Assembly: GCA_963829955.1 (NCBI GenBank)
Contig: CAWHKS010000005.1
Location: 1 to 64,000 of the forward strand
Source of the DNA: DASTFY01 sp963829955
Lineage (GTDB): Bacteria; Actinomycetota; Acidimicrobiia; Acidimicrobiales; Ilumatobacteraceae
DNA length: 64,000 nt
Direction of reading: 5' to 3'
The translations under genes were made by a program, and so were the position numbers. The notes under the pieces are model-generated. The model made no database searches. It saw only the letters and a program-made list of their open reading frames with translations, and was not told the origin of the DNA. Shown piece after piece: positions 16,564-25,652 of the stretch (positions are counted from its first letter, which is position 1; the number at the start of each line of letters is the position of its first letter).

Positions 16564-18132
16564 CTAGTCCCCCGAGAGGGGATGCACGGAGATGATGCCG
16601 GGTGTGCCCCGGAGCTGATCGATCAGCGACCACGGCACTGGTGTCGTGGTCGCGAGGACCATGAGCGCGGAGCCGGGCGTCGGCGTCCGGCCGACGTCCA
16701 TGTCGGCGATGTTGATGTCCGCCTCGCCGAGCACCGTGCCGACGACGCCGATCATCCCTGGCCGATCGTCGTTGCGCACGACGAGCATGTTGGTGGCAGG
16801 GGGAACGTCGGTGGCGTGGCCGTCGAGCGTCACGATGCGGGCCTCCCCGCGGCGTCCGCCCAAGGTCCCGGCGATGTCGTGATCGCCTCCCCGGATGGTG
16901 ATCAGGTTCATGTGATCGACCGGGGTGTTGCAGTTGACCTCGCGGATCTCGACGCCGTGCTCCCTGGCCAAGGTCGGAGCGTTGACGTAGGTGACCGGGT
17001 CCTCGCTGACCCCGCCGAACAGGCCTTTCAGCGTCGCCAGCGTCAGGATCCGGGTGTCGTAGTCGGCGATCTGGCCCTCGTAGCAGACCTCGACCGTCGA
17101 CGGCACCCCCTCGGCCAGCGAGGTGAACAGCCGGCCGAGCCGCTCGGCGAGGGCGAGGAACGGCCGGACGGTCTCTGAAGCCTCGGCCGCGTTCACGTTG
17201 ACGGCGAAGGGGACGAACTCACCGGCCAGGGCGAGGAGCACCATCTCGGCAATGGTCTCTCCGGCCTTGTCCTGGGCCTCACGGGTGCTGGCCCCCAGAT
17301 GGGGGGTGACAACGACGCTGTCGAGCTCGAACAACGGCGACTCCGTCGTCGGTTCGTCGGCAAAGACGTCGAGGGCGGCACCGGCGATCACCCCTTCCCG
17401 GACGGCCCAGGCCAGGGCCTCCTCGTCCACGATCCCGCCGCGGGCGACGTTGATCACCCGGAGGGTGGGCTTGGCCAGGGCGAGCAGCTCCTTGCTCACC
17501 AGGCCCACTGTCTCCCTGGTGCGGGGAAGGTGGATGGTGAGGAAGTCGCTCTCGGCCACGACCTGCTCCAACCCGACCAGCTCGACACCCATGTGGCGGG
17601 CACGCTCGGGACCGACGAAGGGGTCGTAGGCCAAGAGGCGCAGGCCGAAGGCCTGCGCCCGTTGCGCGACCAGTTTGCCGATGCGTCCCAGGCCGATGAT
17701 CCCGAGCGTCTTGCCGTCGAGCTCGACGCCCTCCCACTGGGACCGCTCCCAACGACCGGCCTTCAGTGCCGTGTGGGCCTGGGGGACGTTGCGGGCCTGG
17801 GCCAGCAGCAGGGCCATCGTGTGCTCGGCGGCCGAGACGATGTTCGACTGCGGCGCGTTGACCACCATCACGCCCCGACGCGTGGCGGCATCGAGGTCGA
17901 CGTTGTCGAGCCCGATGCCGGCCCGGCCGACGACCATCAGCTCCGGTGCCGCCTCCAACACCTCGGCGGTGACCTGCGTGGCGGAGCGGATGACGAGCGC
18001 GTGCGCGTCGGTCACCGCCTCGAGCAGACCCTCAGGCGTGAGCCCGAGCTGGACGTCGACGTGGTGGCCCGCGGCCCGCAGCTCCTCCAGCCCGCTGTCC
18101 GCGATCTCCTCGGTGACGACGATCCGGCCCAT
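16564..18132 (-). CDS. serA: D-3-phosphoglycerate dehydrogenase
   Basis: First enzyme of serine biosynthesis, 522 aa. Catalytic half: NAD-binding GLGRIGKLVAQRA, catalytic NVARGGIVDEEAL and TPHLGASTREAQ. It is the long actinobacterial form, with an intervening domain after about residue 310 and a C-terminal ACT domain (from about 445, NMLVVRNDDRPGMIGVVG) for serine feedback. Its ATG overlaps the stop of the upstream aminotransferase (TGATG). Confidence 0.95.
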   Translation of the reverse strand: MGRIVVTEEIADSGLEELRAAGHHVDVQLGLTPEGLLEAVTDAHALVIRSATQVTAEVLEAAPELMVVGRAGIGLDNVDLDAATRRGVMVVNAPQSNIVSAAEHTMALLLAQARNVPQAHTALKAGRWERSQWEGVELDGKTLGIIGLGRIGKLVAQRAQAFGLRLLAYDPFVGPERARHMGVELVGLEQVVAESDFLTIHLPRTRETVGLVSKELLALAKPTLRVINVARGGIVDEEALAWAVREGVIAGAALDVFADEPTTESPLFELDSVVVTPHLGASTREAQDKAGETIAEMVLLALAGEFVPFAVNVNAAEASETVRPFLALAERLGRLFTSLAEGVPSTVEVCYEGQIADYDTRILTLATLKGLFGGVSEDPVTYVNAPTLAREHGVEIREVNCNTPVDHMNLITIRGGDHDIAGTLGGRRGEARIVTLDGHATDVPPATNMLVVRNDDRPGMIGVVGTVLGEADINIADMDVGRTPTPGSALMVLATTTPVPWSLIDQLRGTPGIISVHPLSGD

Positions 18133-19322
18133 CAGGCGAGGAGCTCCTGCAACCGGGTGACGCCGTCCACCAGGTCCTCGTCGCCGAGCGCGAAGGACAG
18201 GCGCATGTACCCTGGGCTGCCGAAGGCTTCACCGGGCACCAGCGCCACCTTGGACTCGCTGAGAACGACATCCGCCAGCTGTATCGTCGAGGACACCGTC
18301 TGGCCGCCGATCTCCCTTCCCAGCAGCCGCTCGAACGACGGGAAGCAGTAGAACGCGCCTTCGGGTTCGAGGCAGGTGACGCCGGGGATCTCCGTGAGCA
18401 TCCGATGCATGATCCGCCCACGGCGCTCGAAGGCGGAGCGCATCATGGCGACGGCTTCGAGGTCGCCCGAGACGGCGGCCAGAGCGGCCCGCTGGGAGAC
18501 GTTGGCCACGTTCGACGTGGCGTGGGACTGGAAGTTGATGGCCGCCGCGGTCACGTCCTTGGGCCCGATCATCCAGCCGACCCTCCAGCCGGTCATGGCG
18601 TACGTCTTGGCCACGCCGTTGACGACCAAACAGGTCTCAGCCAGCTCCGGCACCAGCACCGGCATCGACGTGAACTCGTTGGGGCCGTAGACGAGATGCT
18701 CGTAGATCTCGTCGGTCACCACCCACAGGCCGTGCTCGACGGCCCAGCGGCCGATGGCCTCCACCTCGTCGGGCGGGTACACGGCGCCACTCGGGTTGTC
18801 GGGCGACACGAACAGGAGCACCTTGGTGCGCTCCGTGCGGGCGGCCTCCAGCTGCTCGACCGTGACCCGGAACCCGGCCGACTCATCGGTCGAGATCACC
18901 ACTGGCACTCCGCCGGCCAGCGCGATCGACTCGGGGTACGTCGTCCAGTACGGCGCCGGGCAGATCACCTCGTCGCCCGGGTCGCAGAGGGTGGCGAAGG
19001 CCGTGTAGACGGCGTGCTTGCCACCGTTCGTCACGACGACGTTGGCCGCGCCGCAGTCGAACCCGGAGTCCCGCTTGGTCTTGGCGGCGATGGCTTCCCG
19101 CAGCTCGGGCAACCCGCCAGCCGGGGTGTAGCGGTGGTTCTTCTCGTCCCGGCAGGCTGCCACGGCCGCCTCGACGATGTGCTGAGGGGTCGGGAAGTCA
19201 GGCTCGCCGGCACCGAACCCCACCACGTTCTCGCCGGCCGCTTTGAGGGCCTTGGCCTTGGCGTCGACGGCCAGCGTGGCCGACTCGGCGATCGACCCTA
19301 TGCGCTTGGAGATGCGACTCAC
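18132..19322 (-). CDS. Class I/II PLP aminotransferase (aspartate aminotransferase type)
   Basis: 396 aa, fold type I. Visible motifs: FGAGEPDFPTP, TNGGKHAVYTAFATLCDPGDEVICPAPYW, the DNPSGAVY segment, the PLP lysine in VNGVAKTYAMTGWRVGW, and RLSFALGDEDL at the end. It resembles AspC/AspB of the thermophile Ib subgroup. Operon with serA by a 4-base stop/start overlap. Divergent from serC with essentially no spacer, so both start regions must be leaderless or use overlapping promoters. Confidence 0.9.
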   Translation of the reverse strand: MSRISKRIGSIAESATLAVDAKAKALKAAGENVVGFGAGEPDFPTPQHIVEAAVAACRDEKNHRYTPAGGLPELREAIAAKTKRDSGFDCGAANVVVTNGGKHAVYTAFATLCDPGDEVICPAPYWTTYPESIALAGGVPVVISTDESAGFRVTVEQLEAARTERTKVLLFVSPDNPSGAVYPPDEVEAIGRWAVEHGLWVVTDEIYEHLVYGPNEFTSMPVLVPELAETCLVVNGVAKTYAMTGWRVGWMIGPKDVTAAAINFQSHATSNVANVSQRAALAAVSGDLEAVAMMRSAFERRGRIMHRMLTEIPGVTCLEPEGAFYCFPSFERLLGREIGGQTVSSTIQLADVVLSESKVALVPGEAFGSPGYMRLSFALGDEDLVDGVTRLQELLA

Positions 19323-19323
19323 G

Positions 19324-20451
19324 ATGCCTCATGCTGGCACAGTGACCCCGCGGATCGTCATCCCCTTTGAGCTGCTGCCGGGTGACGGACGCTTCGGCTG
19401 CGGGCCGTCGAAGGTACGGCCCGAGGCGGTAGCAGCGCTGGCCGCTGCTGGTGACGCCTGGCTGGGTACATCCCACCGTCAGGCGCCCGTCCGCGACATC
19501 GTCGGCTCCATCCGAGAGGGGTTGAGCGAGCTCTTCGGGCTCCCGGACAGCTGGGTGGTGGTGCTCGGCAACGGCGGCTCGACGGCGTTCTGGGACGTCG
19601 CCACCTTCGGGCTCATCGACCGGCGGAGCGAGCACCTGGTGTTCGGGGAGTTCTCGTCCAAGTTCGCGCAGGCGGCTCGACGGACACCCCACCTCGAGGA
19701 GCCGCTGGTGGTCAGCAGCGAGCCCGGCACCCACCCTCGGCCGGAGCCGGATACCGGGGTCGACGCCTACGCGCTCACGCACAACGAGACGTCGACGGGC
19801 GTGATGATGACGCTGACGCGGCCGGGTGACGGGCTCGTCCTCGTCGACGCCACGTCGGCGGCCGGTGGGCTGCCGTGGTCACCGGCCGAGGTCGACGTCT
19901 ATTACTTCTCGCCACAGAAGTGCTTCGCCTCCGATGGGGGGCTCTGGCTGGCGTGTTGCTCGCCCGCTGCCGTCGAGCGAATCGAGCGCATCGCGGCCTC
20001 CGGCCGGTGGATGCCGGCATCCCTCGACCTCCGCGTGGCACTGGAGAACAGCCGCGCCAACCAGACCCATAACACGCCCGCGCTCGCCACGCTCTTCCTG
20101 TTGGAGCAGCAGGTGCGCTGGATGCTGGAGCGCGGCGGTCTCGAGTGGTGCGTCGCCCGGTGCCAGCGGTCGGCCGACATCCTCTACGGCTGGGCCGAGG
20201 AGCGGGCGTTCGCCCGGCCGTTCGTCTCGGAGGTGTCGCAGCGGTCGGCCGTCGTGGCCACGATCGACCTGGAGGGCATCGACGCCCGCACGGTCTCGGC
20301 GGTGCTGCGGGAGAACCGCATCGTCGACACGGACTCCTATCGCAAGCTCGGACGCAACCAGATCCGGATCGGCATGTTCCCTGCGGTCGAACCCGACGAC
20401 GTCGCCGCCCTGACCCGCTGCATCGACCACGTCGTGGCTGAGCTCTCGTGA
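19324..20451 (+). CDS. serC: Phosphoserine aminotransferase
   Basis: Converts 3-phosphohydroxypyruvate to phosphoserine, the step after SerA. About 375 aa with the actinobacterial SerC hallmarks DGRFGCGPSKVR, LGTSHRQAPVRDIV, THNETSTGV, and VDATSAAGGLPW followed by the PLP lysine in YYFSPQKCFASDGG. The start is ATG 19324 or GTG 19342; the latter would suit a leaderless mRNA. It is opposite serA on the other strand. Confidence 0.92.
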   Translation: MPHAGTVTPRIVIPFELLPGDGRFGCGPSKVRPEAVAALAAAGDAWLGTSHRQAPVRDIVGSIREGLSELFGLPDSWVVVLGNGGSTAFWDVATFGLIDRRSEHLVFGEFSSKFAQAARRTPHLEEPLVVSSEPGTHPRPEPDTGVDAYALTHNETSTGVMMTLTRPGDGLVLVDATSAAGGLPWSPAEVDVYYFSPQKCFASDGGLWLACCSPAAVERIERIAASGRWMPASLDLRVALENSRANQTHNTPALATLFLLEQQVRWMLERGGLEWCVARCQRSADILYGWAEERAFARPFVSEVSQRSAVVATIDLEGIDARTVSAVLRENRIVDTDSYRKLGRNQIRIGMFPAVEPDDVAALTRCIDHVVAELS

Positions 20452-21308
20452 ACGACGAGCTCACCTGGCAGGCGACGCCGGAGCTCGATCGGCCCGTCCT
20501 GGTGATGGCGTTCACCGGCTGGTTCGACATCGCCGGGGGCGCGACCGGTGCCGTGCGTCACCTGGGCGGGGACACGGGCGAGCTCGTGGCCGCCATCGAC
20601 CCCGATGGGTTCTTCGACTTCACCTCCCGACGGCCCACGGTGGCACTCGAGGACGGTGTCAGGGTGGTGTCCTGGCCCCGGAACGAGTTTCGTCGCGGGC
20701 CGAGCTCGGCCCCTCATGACCTCCTCCTCCTGGCCGGCGAGGAGCCGAACGTCCGTTGGTCGACCTTCGTCGGGCTGGTTGAGGAGGTGGTCCACCGGCT
20801 CCGCTGCGAGATGGTCGTCACGTTGGGGACGGTCGCCGACACACAGCCGCACACCCGGACACCGCTCGTCTTCGGCAGTTCGACCAACGAGGCGCTCGGA
20901 TCCCGGCTCGGGCTGAGCCGTCCCCGCTACGAGGGTCCGACCGGCGTCGTGGGCGTGCTCCACGAGCGACTCGATCGCGCCAGTACTCCGTCGATCTCGC
21001 TCCGGGCGCCGGTACCCCACTACCTGGCCGGCTCACCCAATCCCAAGTCCACCGTGGCGCTGCTACAGCACCTCGAGCATGTGCTGGGCGTGCCGACGGG
21101 CCATGCCGATCTGGCCGACGAGGTGGCGCTGTGGGACGACCGCCACGACGAGGCCGTCGAAGGCGACGACGACGCCCCCGCCTACGTGCGCCAGCTGGAA
21201 GCCGTCCACGACCAGCGCCTAGACGCCACGGTGACCGACGAGGGCGACATCGCCGCCGAGCTCGAGGCGTTCCTCCGCGAGCAACGAGAGCCGGGCGAGC
21301 CCGGCTGA
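20448..21308 (+). CDS. PAC2-family (proteasome assembly chaperone-like) protein
   Basis: 286 aa starting with the PAC2 pattern PVLVMAFTGWFDIAGGATGAVRHL, with LLLAGEEPNVRW and the later PHYLAGSPNPKSTVALLQHLE segment. The C-terminus is acidic and helical. PAC2 proteins are common in proteasome-bearing actinobacteria; their bacterial role is not settled. Its GTG start overlaps the serC stop (GTGA). Confidence 0.85.
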   Translation: MNDELTWQATPELDRPVLVMAFTGWFDIAGGATGAVRHLGGDTGELVAAIDPDGFFDFTSRRPTVALEDGVRVVSWPRNEFRRGPSSAPHDLLLLAGEEPNVRWSTFVGLVEEVVHRLRCEMVVTLGTVADTQPHTRTPLVFGSSTNEALGSRLGLSRPRYEGPTGVVGVLHERLDRASTPSISLRAPVPHYLAGSPNPKSTVALLQHLEHVLGVPTGHADLADEVALWDDRHDEAVEGDDDAPAYVRQLEAVHDQRLDATVTDEGDIAAELEAFLREQREPGEPG

Positions 21309-21339
21309 GTGCCGTCGGGCCGGGCTCGCCCGGCTCTCG
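21285..21339 (+). terminator. Large inverted repeat at the end of the serC-PAC2 operon
   Basis: A 21-bp perfect inverted repeat: 21285-21305 and 21319-21339 with a 13-nt loop. The left arm encodes the last PAC2 codons and the stop lies in the loop. There is no T-run, so it is an actinobacterial I-shaped terminator or an mRNA-stabilising hairpin. Confidence 0.6.
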
Positions 21340-21370
21340 GCGGCACGAACCTGGTCGAGGCTCGCCGCTC

Positions 21371-21412
21371 CTCGTCCCGCCGCCCCTCGTCCCGCCGCCC
21401 CTCGTCCCGCCG
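21371..21412. repeat. 15-bp tandem repeat, 2.8 copies
   Basis: The unit CTCGTCCCGCCGCCC occurs at 21371-21385 and 21386-21400, then a partial copy to 21412. It lies in the 313-bp gap between the PAC2 gene and the next plus-strand gene. The rest of that gap holds only the operon-end hairpin and a possible AT-richer promoter patch near 21463-21480 (a direct repeat of CGATTCG). Confidence 0.7.
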
Positions 21413-21621
21413 TCACCGCCCACGCCCACCTGGACCAAGATGCCCGCCGACACCTCTGTCCCGATTCGATATCGATTCGGTGCAGATGGGCAAGGGCGCG
21501 CAACACCGGGGGTGGGCGTCGACCGGATCCGTGTAGCACCCGTTCGGCAGGATCGCCTGACACGACTCGAGTGTCTTCCCGTGGTGGACCTCCTCAGCAC
21601 GGACATCTGGGGAAGAGCCCT

Positions 21622-22230
21622 ATGGAGACGCTCCCATCGATCGACCACATCCGCCGACCCACCCTCGATGTACGCAAGCGCGCCGAGATCCATCACCACC
21701 TGGCTGAGCTCACCCAAGCCCTCCACGCCCACGACCAGCACGCCATCGAATGGGCCCGGCAACGCCGCCACCTCTACGAACGCATCCAAGACGCCCACGA
21801 CCTGCTGTGGGACATCGACTGCTTCGAGGGCCGTCAACCGGCCCGACCGGGCGAACCACCCCTCCCGCCGGTGTGCGACAACCCCATCGGACTGCACGGA
21901 CGGCGGTTGCGTACCACCTGCCTGGCCATCCTGCGCGCCCATGGGCGGCTGGCGTTACCGGAGCTACACAGCTTGGTCCACCTGTACGGCTACGCCGTGC
22001 GTCACCACCGACCAGGCAAGGCCCTCGCCGATGCCATGGCCCTCGAAGTACGCCAGGGTCGAGCCCGGCGCCCGCAGCGCGGCCACTACGAGATCGATCC
22101 CCGCTATCGGCCCCTTAGACGGCGACGCTCCACACCACCACCACTGCTCAACCCCATCGACCCGCTCCTCCACTGGTACCCAGAACGATGGTGGCCGGCA
22201 GAACCGGAGCCGGAGGAGTCAGCCGCCGCT
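21622..22230 (+). CDS. Hypothetical protein with winged-helix-like region; natural stop missing
   Basis: About 200 residues look like real protein, starting METLPSIDHIRRP. There is an N-terminal helical segment (RKRAEIHHHLAELTQALHAH), then a region GLHGRRLRTTCLAILRAHGR through RARRPQRGHYEIDPRY that has the length and pattern of a winged helix. A GGGGAAG site precedes ATG 21622. The frame does not stop where homology seems to end near 22200; it reads on to 23145, antisense to ilvC. The given end marks a TGA in another frame that would close it after a small indel. Function unknown. Confidence 0.5.
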
Positions 22231-23248
22231 GACCTCGGTGACCTTCTGCTTGCCCGCCGAGATCCAGGGCATCATGGCCCTCAGCTCCCCACCGACCTTC
22301 TCGATCGGGTGCTGCCGACCCTGCTCCCGCAGGGCGTTGAAGCGGGTCCGACCGCCATCGCTCTCGGCGACCCACTCGTCGGCGAACCGACCGCTCACGA
22401 TCTCGTCGAGGATCCGGCGCATCTCTTCACGGGTCTCGTCGGTGATGATCCGCGGGCCGCGGGTGAGGTCGCCATACTCGGCGGTGTCCGAGATGGAATA
22501 CCGCATGCCGGCGATGCCCTCCTCGTACATGAGGTCGACGATCAGCTTCACCTCGTGGAGGCACTCGAAGTACGCCATCTCGGGCTGGTACCCGGCGTCC
22601 ACGAGCGTCTCGAAACCGGCCTGCACGAGCGAGGTGAGGCCGCCGCACAGGACGACCTGCTCACCGAACAGGTCCGTCTCGGTCTCCTCGGCGAAGGTCG
22701 TCTCGATCACGCCGGCCCGGGTCCCCCCGATGGCGTCGGCGTAGGACAGGGCCAACTCGCGAGCCTTGCCGGTCGCGTCCTGCGCCACGGCGATCAGACA
22801 CGGCACGCCACCGCCCTCGACGTACGTCCGCCTCACAAGGTGGCCCGGACCCTTCGGCGCGACCATGATCACGTCGATGCCCTCGGGCGGGGAGATCCGC
22901 CCGAAGCGAATGTTGAACCCGTGGGCGAACGCCACAGCGTCGCCGGGCGACAGGTTCGGGGCGACGTGCTCGTCGTAGATGGCCTTCTGCTCGGTGTCCG
23001 GCGCCAGGAGCATGATCACGTCGGCCTCGGCGGCCGCTTCGGCGATCGGCAGCACGCGCGAGTCCCGCCGCCTCTGCCTTGGCCACCGACGACGAGCCCT
23101 CGCGCAGCCCGACCCGGACATCGATGCCCGAGTCCTTCAGGTTGAGGGCATGCCCGTGGCCCTGCGAGCCGTACCCGACGACGGCCACCTTGCGTCCCTG
23201 GATGATCGACCGATCGGCATCGGCCTCGTAGTACACGGTTGCAGCCAT
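22219..23248 (-). pseudogene. ilvC: Ketol-acid reductoisomerase, single-base frameshift
   Basis: Second step of valine/isoleucine synthesis. The N-terminal frame reads MAATVYYEADADRSIIQGRK, GYGSQGHGHALNLKDSG to AEAAGL. The rest reads RVLPIAEAAAEADVIMLLAPDT, GPGHLVRRTYVEGGGVP, the Mg-binding FGEQVVLCGG region and E...ISDTAEYGDL. One extra base in the CGCGCG run at about 23054-23060 joins them; removing it gives an uninterrupted 342-aa IlvC. All domains are otherwise intact, in the ilvB-ilvN-ilvC operon, so a sequencing error is likely. Start overlaps the ilvN stop (TGATG). Confidence 0.88.
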
Positions 23249-23790
23249 CAGCTGGCCCTTCCTCTCACGGCGCGCACCCGCGCCTCACGATCCAGCTTGG
23301 GCAGCGCCACGCGGCCGGTGCGCTGCAGCTCCACGATGCCATAGCCGCGGAGCAACTCCTCGAAGTCGTCGAGCTTGTCGGGATGCCCTTCGAGCGACAC
23401 GGTCAACGCGTCCGTTCCCACGGCCAGGATCTTGCCCTCGAAGATGGTCACCAACTCCACGACTTGGCTGCGGTCCTCGGGCGCCGCCCGAACCGTCGCC
23501 AGCACCAGCTCGCGCTCGACCGACCGCCGGGGATCCAGCTCCGAGATCTTCACCACCTCGATGAGCTTGAACAGCTGCTTGGTGATCTGCTCGAGGGGGG
23601 TCGACTCGAGGTCGACGACGATGGTCAGGCGCGAGAAGCGCTCGTCCTCGCTCGGCGCGACGGCCAGCGAGAAGATGTTGTAGCCCCGGCGGGCGAACAG
23701 GGAGGCCACCCGGGAGAGGACACCGGGTCGGTTCTCGACGAGCACCGACAGGATGTGGTGTCCCTCGGTCGGCTGGGCGGCGGAGCTCAT
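23248..23790 (-). CDS. ilvN: Acetolactate synthase small (regulatory) subunit
   Basis: 180 aa. An N-terminal ACT domain (HILSVLVENRPGVLSRVASLFARRGYNIFSLAVAPSED) binds the valine feedback inhibitor; the C-terminal domain (ELVLATVRAAPEDRSQVVELVTIFEGKILAVG) contacts IlvB. Start ATG 23790 overlaps the ilvB stop (ATGA). The longer in-frame upstream extension is shadow of ilvB. Confidence 0.94.
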   Translation of the reverse strand: MSSAAQPTEGHHILSVLVENRPGVLSRVASLFARRGYNIFSLAVAPSEDERFSRLTIVVDLESTPLEQITKQLFKLIEVVKISELDPRRSVERELVLATVRAAPEDRSQVVELVTIFEGKILAVGTDALTVSLEGHPDKLDDFEELLRGYGIVELQRTGRVALPKLDREARVRAVRGRAS

Positions 23791-25535
23791 CGCAGCGACT
23801 CCTGCCACCGGAGCTGCGACGGCGGCAGCACGAGGTCGTCGTTCGAGTGGCCGGCCGGCACCATCGGGAACACCTTCTCGCCGGCGTCGACCCGGAAGTC
23901 GATGACCACTGGGCGGTCGTCGATGGCGTTGGCCTTGTCGATGGCGGGCTGCACCTCTTCGGGCTCCTCCACCCGCAGGCCGACACAGCCCATCGCCTCG
24001 GCCCACTTCACGTAGTCGGGCAGGTCCGGGGACAGGTACACCTCGCTGTAGCGCTCGTCGTAGAACATCTCCTGCCACTGGCGGACCATCCCCAGATATG
24101 AGTTGTTGAGGATCGCGACCTTGATCGGGATCCGCTCGGTCGACGCGGTGACGAGCTCCTGCGCGGTCATCTGGAAGCAGCCGTCGCCGTCGATGGCCCA
24201 CACGGTTCGATCAGGCCGGCCGACCTTGGCGCCAATGGCCGCCGGCACGGAGAACCCCATCGTGCCCAGGCCACCGGAGTTCACCCACGCGTACGGCTCG
24301 GTGAAGCGCCAGTACTGCGAGGACCACATCTGGTGCTGCCCGACCCCCGACACGAGGATCGTGCCCTCGGGGGCGCTGTCGCGCAGCGTCTCCAGGCAGA
24401 ACTGGGGCTTGAGCGCTTCACCCGGTTCGGCCTGGTCGTACGCGTACGGGAACTGCTCCCGCCATCCTGAGATGCGGCTGCGCCACGCCGACGTGTCCGC
24501 CCGCTCGTCCCCGGCGTCGAGCGCCGCCCGCAACGCCTTCACGATCTCCTCGATCACCAGCCGGCAGTCGCCCACGATCGGGACATCGGGACGACGGACC
24601 TTGCCCTGCTCGGCCGGATCGATGTCGACGTGAATGACCTTGGCCTCGGGCGCGAACGACGACACCTTTCCCGTGACGCGATCGTCGAAGCGGGCGCCGA
24701 GCGCGATCAGCAGATCTGCCTTCTGCAGCGCCGTCACCGCGGTGGCGTTGCCGTGCATGCCGGGCATGCCGAGGCACAGCGGATGGTCGTCCGGGAAGGC
24801 TCCGCGAGCCATAAGCGTGGTGACCACATGGATCTCGGTCAGCTCGGCCAGTTCCCGCAGCGCGTCCGCCGCCCTGGCCTTCAGGATCCCCCCGCCGACG
24901 TACAGCACGGGTCGCTCCGAGGCGAGGATCAGGCGGGCCGCCTCGCGCACCATGCGCGGGTGGCCCTTGACGTTGGGCCGGTAGCCGGGCAGCGAGTCGG
25001 CCACGGCGACGTCGCTGGGCCAGTGCCATTCCATCGTCTGCTGGAGCACGTCCTTGGGAACGTCGACCAGGACCGGACCGGGGCGGCCGGTCGTGGCGAT
25101 GTGGAAGGCCTGGCGGATGGCCAGCGGCAGGTCGTCAGGGGTCATCACCAGCTCGTTGTGCTTGGTGACCGACCGGGTAATGCCCACGGTGTCGCACTCC
25201 TGAAAGGCGTCCGTCCCGATCGCGGTCGTGGGCACCTGCCCGGTGATGGCGACCATCGGGATCGAGTCCATGTAGGCGTCGCACAACGGGGTCACGAGGT
25301 TGGTGGCGGCGGGCCCGCTCGTGACCATGGCCACCCCGGGACGGCCGGTGACGTGCGCGTACCCCTCTGCCATGTGGCCGGCACCCTGCTCGTGGCGCAC
25401 GAGGATGTGGCGGATCGAGGAGTCCAGCAGGGGGTCATACGCCGGGAGGATGCAGCCTCCGGGCAGGCCGAACATCACCTCGACCCCCTCCATCTCGAGG
25501 GCCTTGATGAGGGCTTGCGCCCCGGTGAGCTTCAT
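23787..25535 (-). CDS. ilvB: Acetolactate synthase large (catalytic) subunit
   Basis: 582-aa ThDP- and FAD-dependent enzyme making acetolactate or acetohydroxybutyrate. Features: GLPGGCILPAYDPL, the catalytic-glutamate region RHEQGAGHMAEGYA, TSGPAATNLVTPL, the FAD domain, and the ThDP/Mg motif beginning IDGDGCFQMTAQELVTA with NNSYLGMVRQWQ. First gene of the ilvBNC operon; a leader-peptide attenuator lies just upstream. Confidence 0.96.
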   Translation of the reverse strand: MKLTGAQALIKALEMEGVEVMFGLPGGCILPAYDPLLDSSIRHILVRHEQGAGHMAEGYAHVTGRPGVAMVTSGPAATNLVTPLCDAYMDSIPMVAITGQVPTTAIGTDAFQECDTVGITRSVTKHNELVMTPDDLPLAIRQAFHIATTGRPGPVLVDVPKDVLQQTMEWHWPSDVAVADSLPGYRPNVKGHPRMVREAARLILASERPVLYVGGGILKARAADALRELAELTEIHVVTTLMARGAFPDDHPLCLGMPGMHGNATAVTALQKADLLIALGARFDDRVTGKVSSFAPEAKVIHVDIDPAEQGKVRRPDVPIVGDCRLVIEEIVKALRAALDAGDERADTSAWRSRISGWREQFPYAYDQAEPGEALKPQFCLETLRDSAPEGTILVSGVGQHQMWSSQYWRFTEPYAWVNSGGLGTMGFSVPAAIGAKVGRPDRTVWAIDGDGCFQMTAQELVTASTERIPIKVAILNNSYLGMVRQWQEMFYDERYSEVYLSPDLPDYVKWAEAMGCVGLRVEEPEEVQPAIDKANAIDDRPVVIDFRVDAGEKVFPMVPAGHSNDDLVLPPSQLRWQESLR

Positions 25536-25561
25536 GGTCGTGATCCTTCCTGAAAACGGAA

Positions 25562-25588
25562 ACGACCTCCCGATGATCGGGAGGTCGT
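25562..25588 (-). terminator. ilvB attenuator terminator hairpin
   Basis: ACGACCTCCCGAT and ATCGGGAGGTCGT form a near-perfect 13-bp palindromic hairpin, followed on the transcript by TTCCGTTTTC. It lies between the leader-peptide stop (25617) and the ilvB ATG (25535). The same TTCCGTTTTC tail follows the leuA hairpin. Confidence 0.75.
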
Positions 25589-25616
25589 GGGCACGCGCGG
25601 CGGGAGGCCGGCGCGC

Positions 25617-25652
25617 CTAGGGGAGTACGAGGATGAGACCGGTGCGGGTCAC
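25617..25652 (-). CDS. ilvB leader peptide (MTRTGLILVLP)
   Basis: Eleven codons from a GTG ending in Gly-Leu-Ile-Leu-Val-Leu-Pro-stop: five of the last six coding codons before proline are branched-chain. An in-frame ATG at 25664 would extend it to MLPVVTRTGLILVLP. I prefer the GTG because a promoter (TTGCCG 25690-25685, 17-bp spacer, GATATG 25667-25662) would start transcription at about the GTG, giving a leaderless peptide of the same 36-nt size as the leuA one. Stalling on these codons would prevent the terminator downstream. Confidence 0.72.
   Translation of the reverse strand: MTRTGLILVLP

Noticed and set aside
21371..21412. Possible CRISPR-like repeats
   Set aside because: Units are 15 bp and directly adjacent with no spacers.
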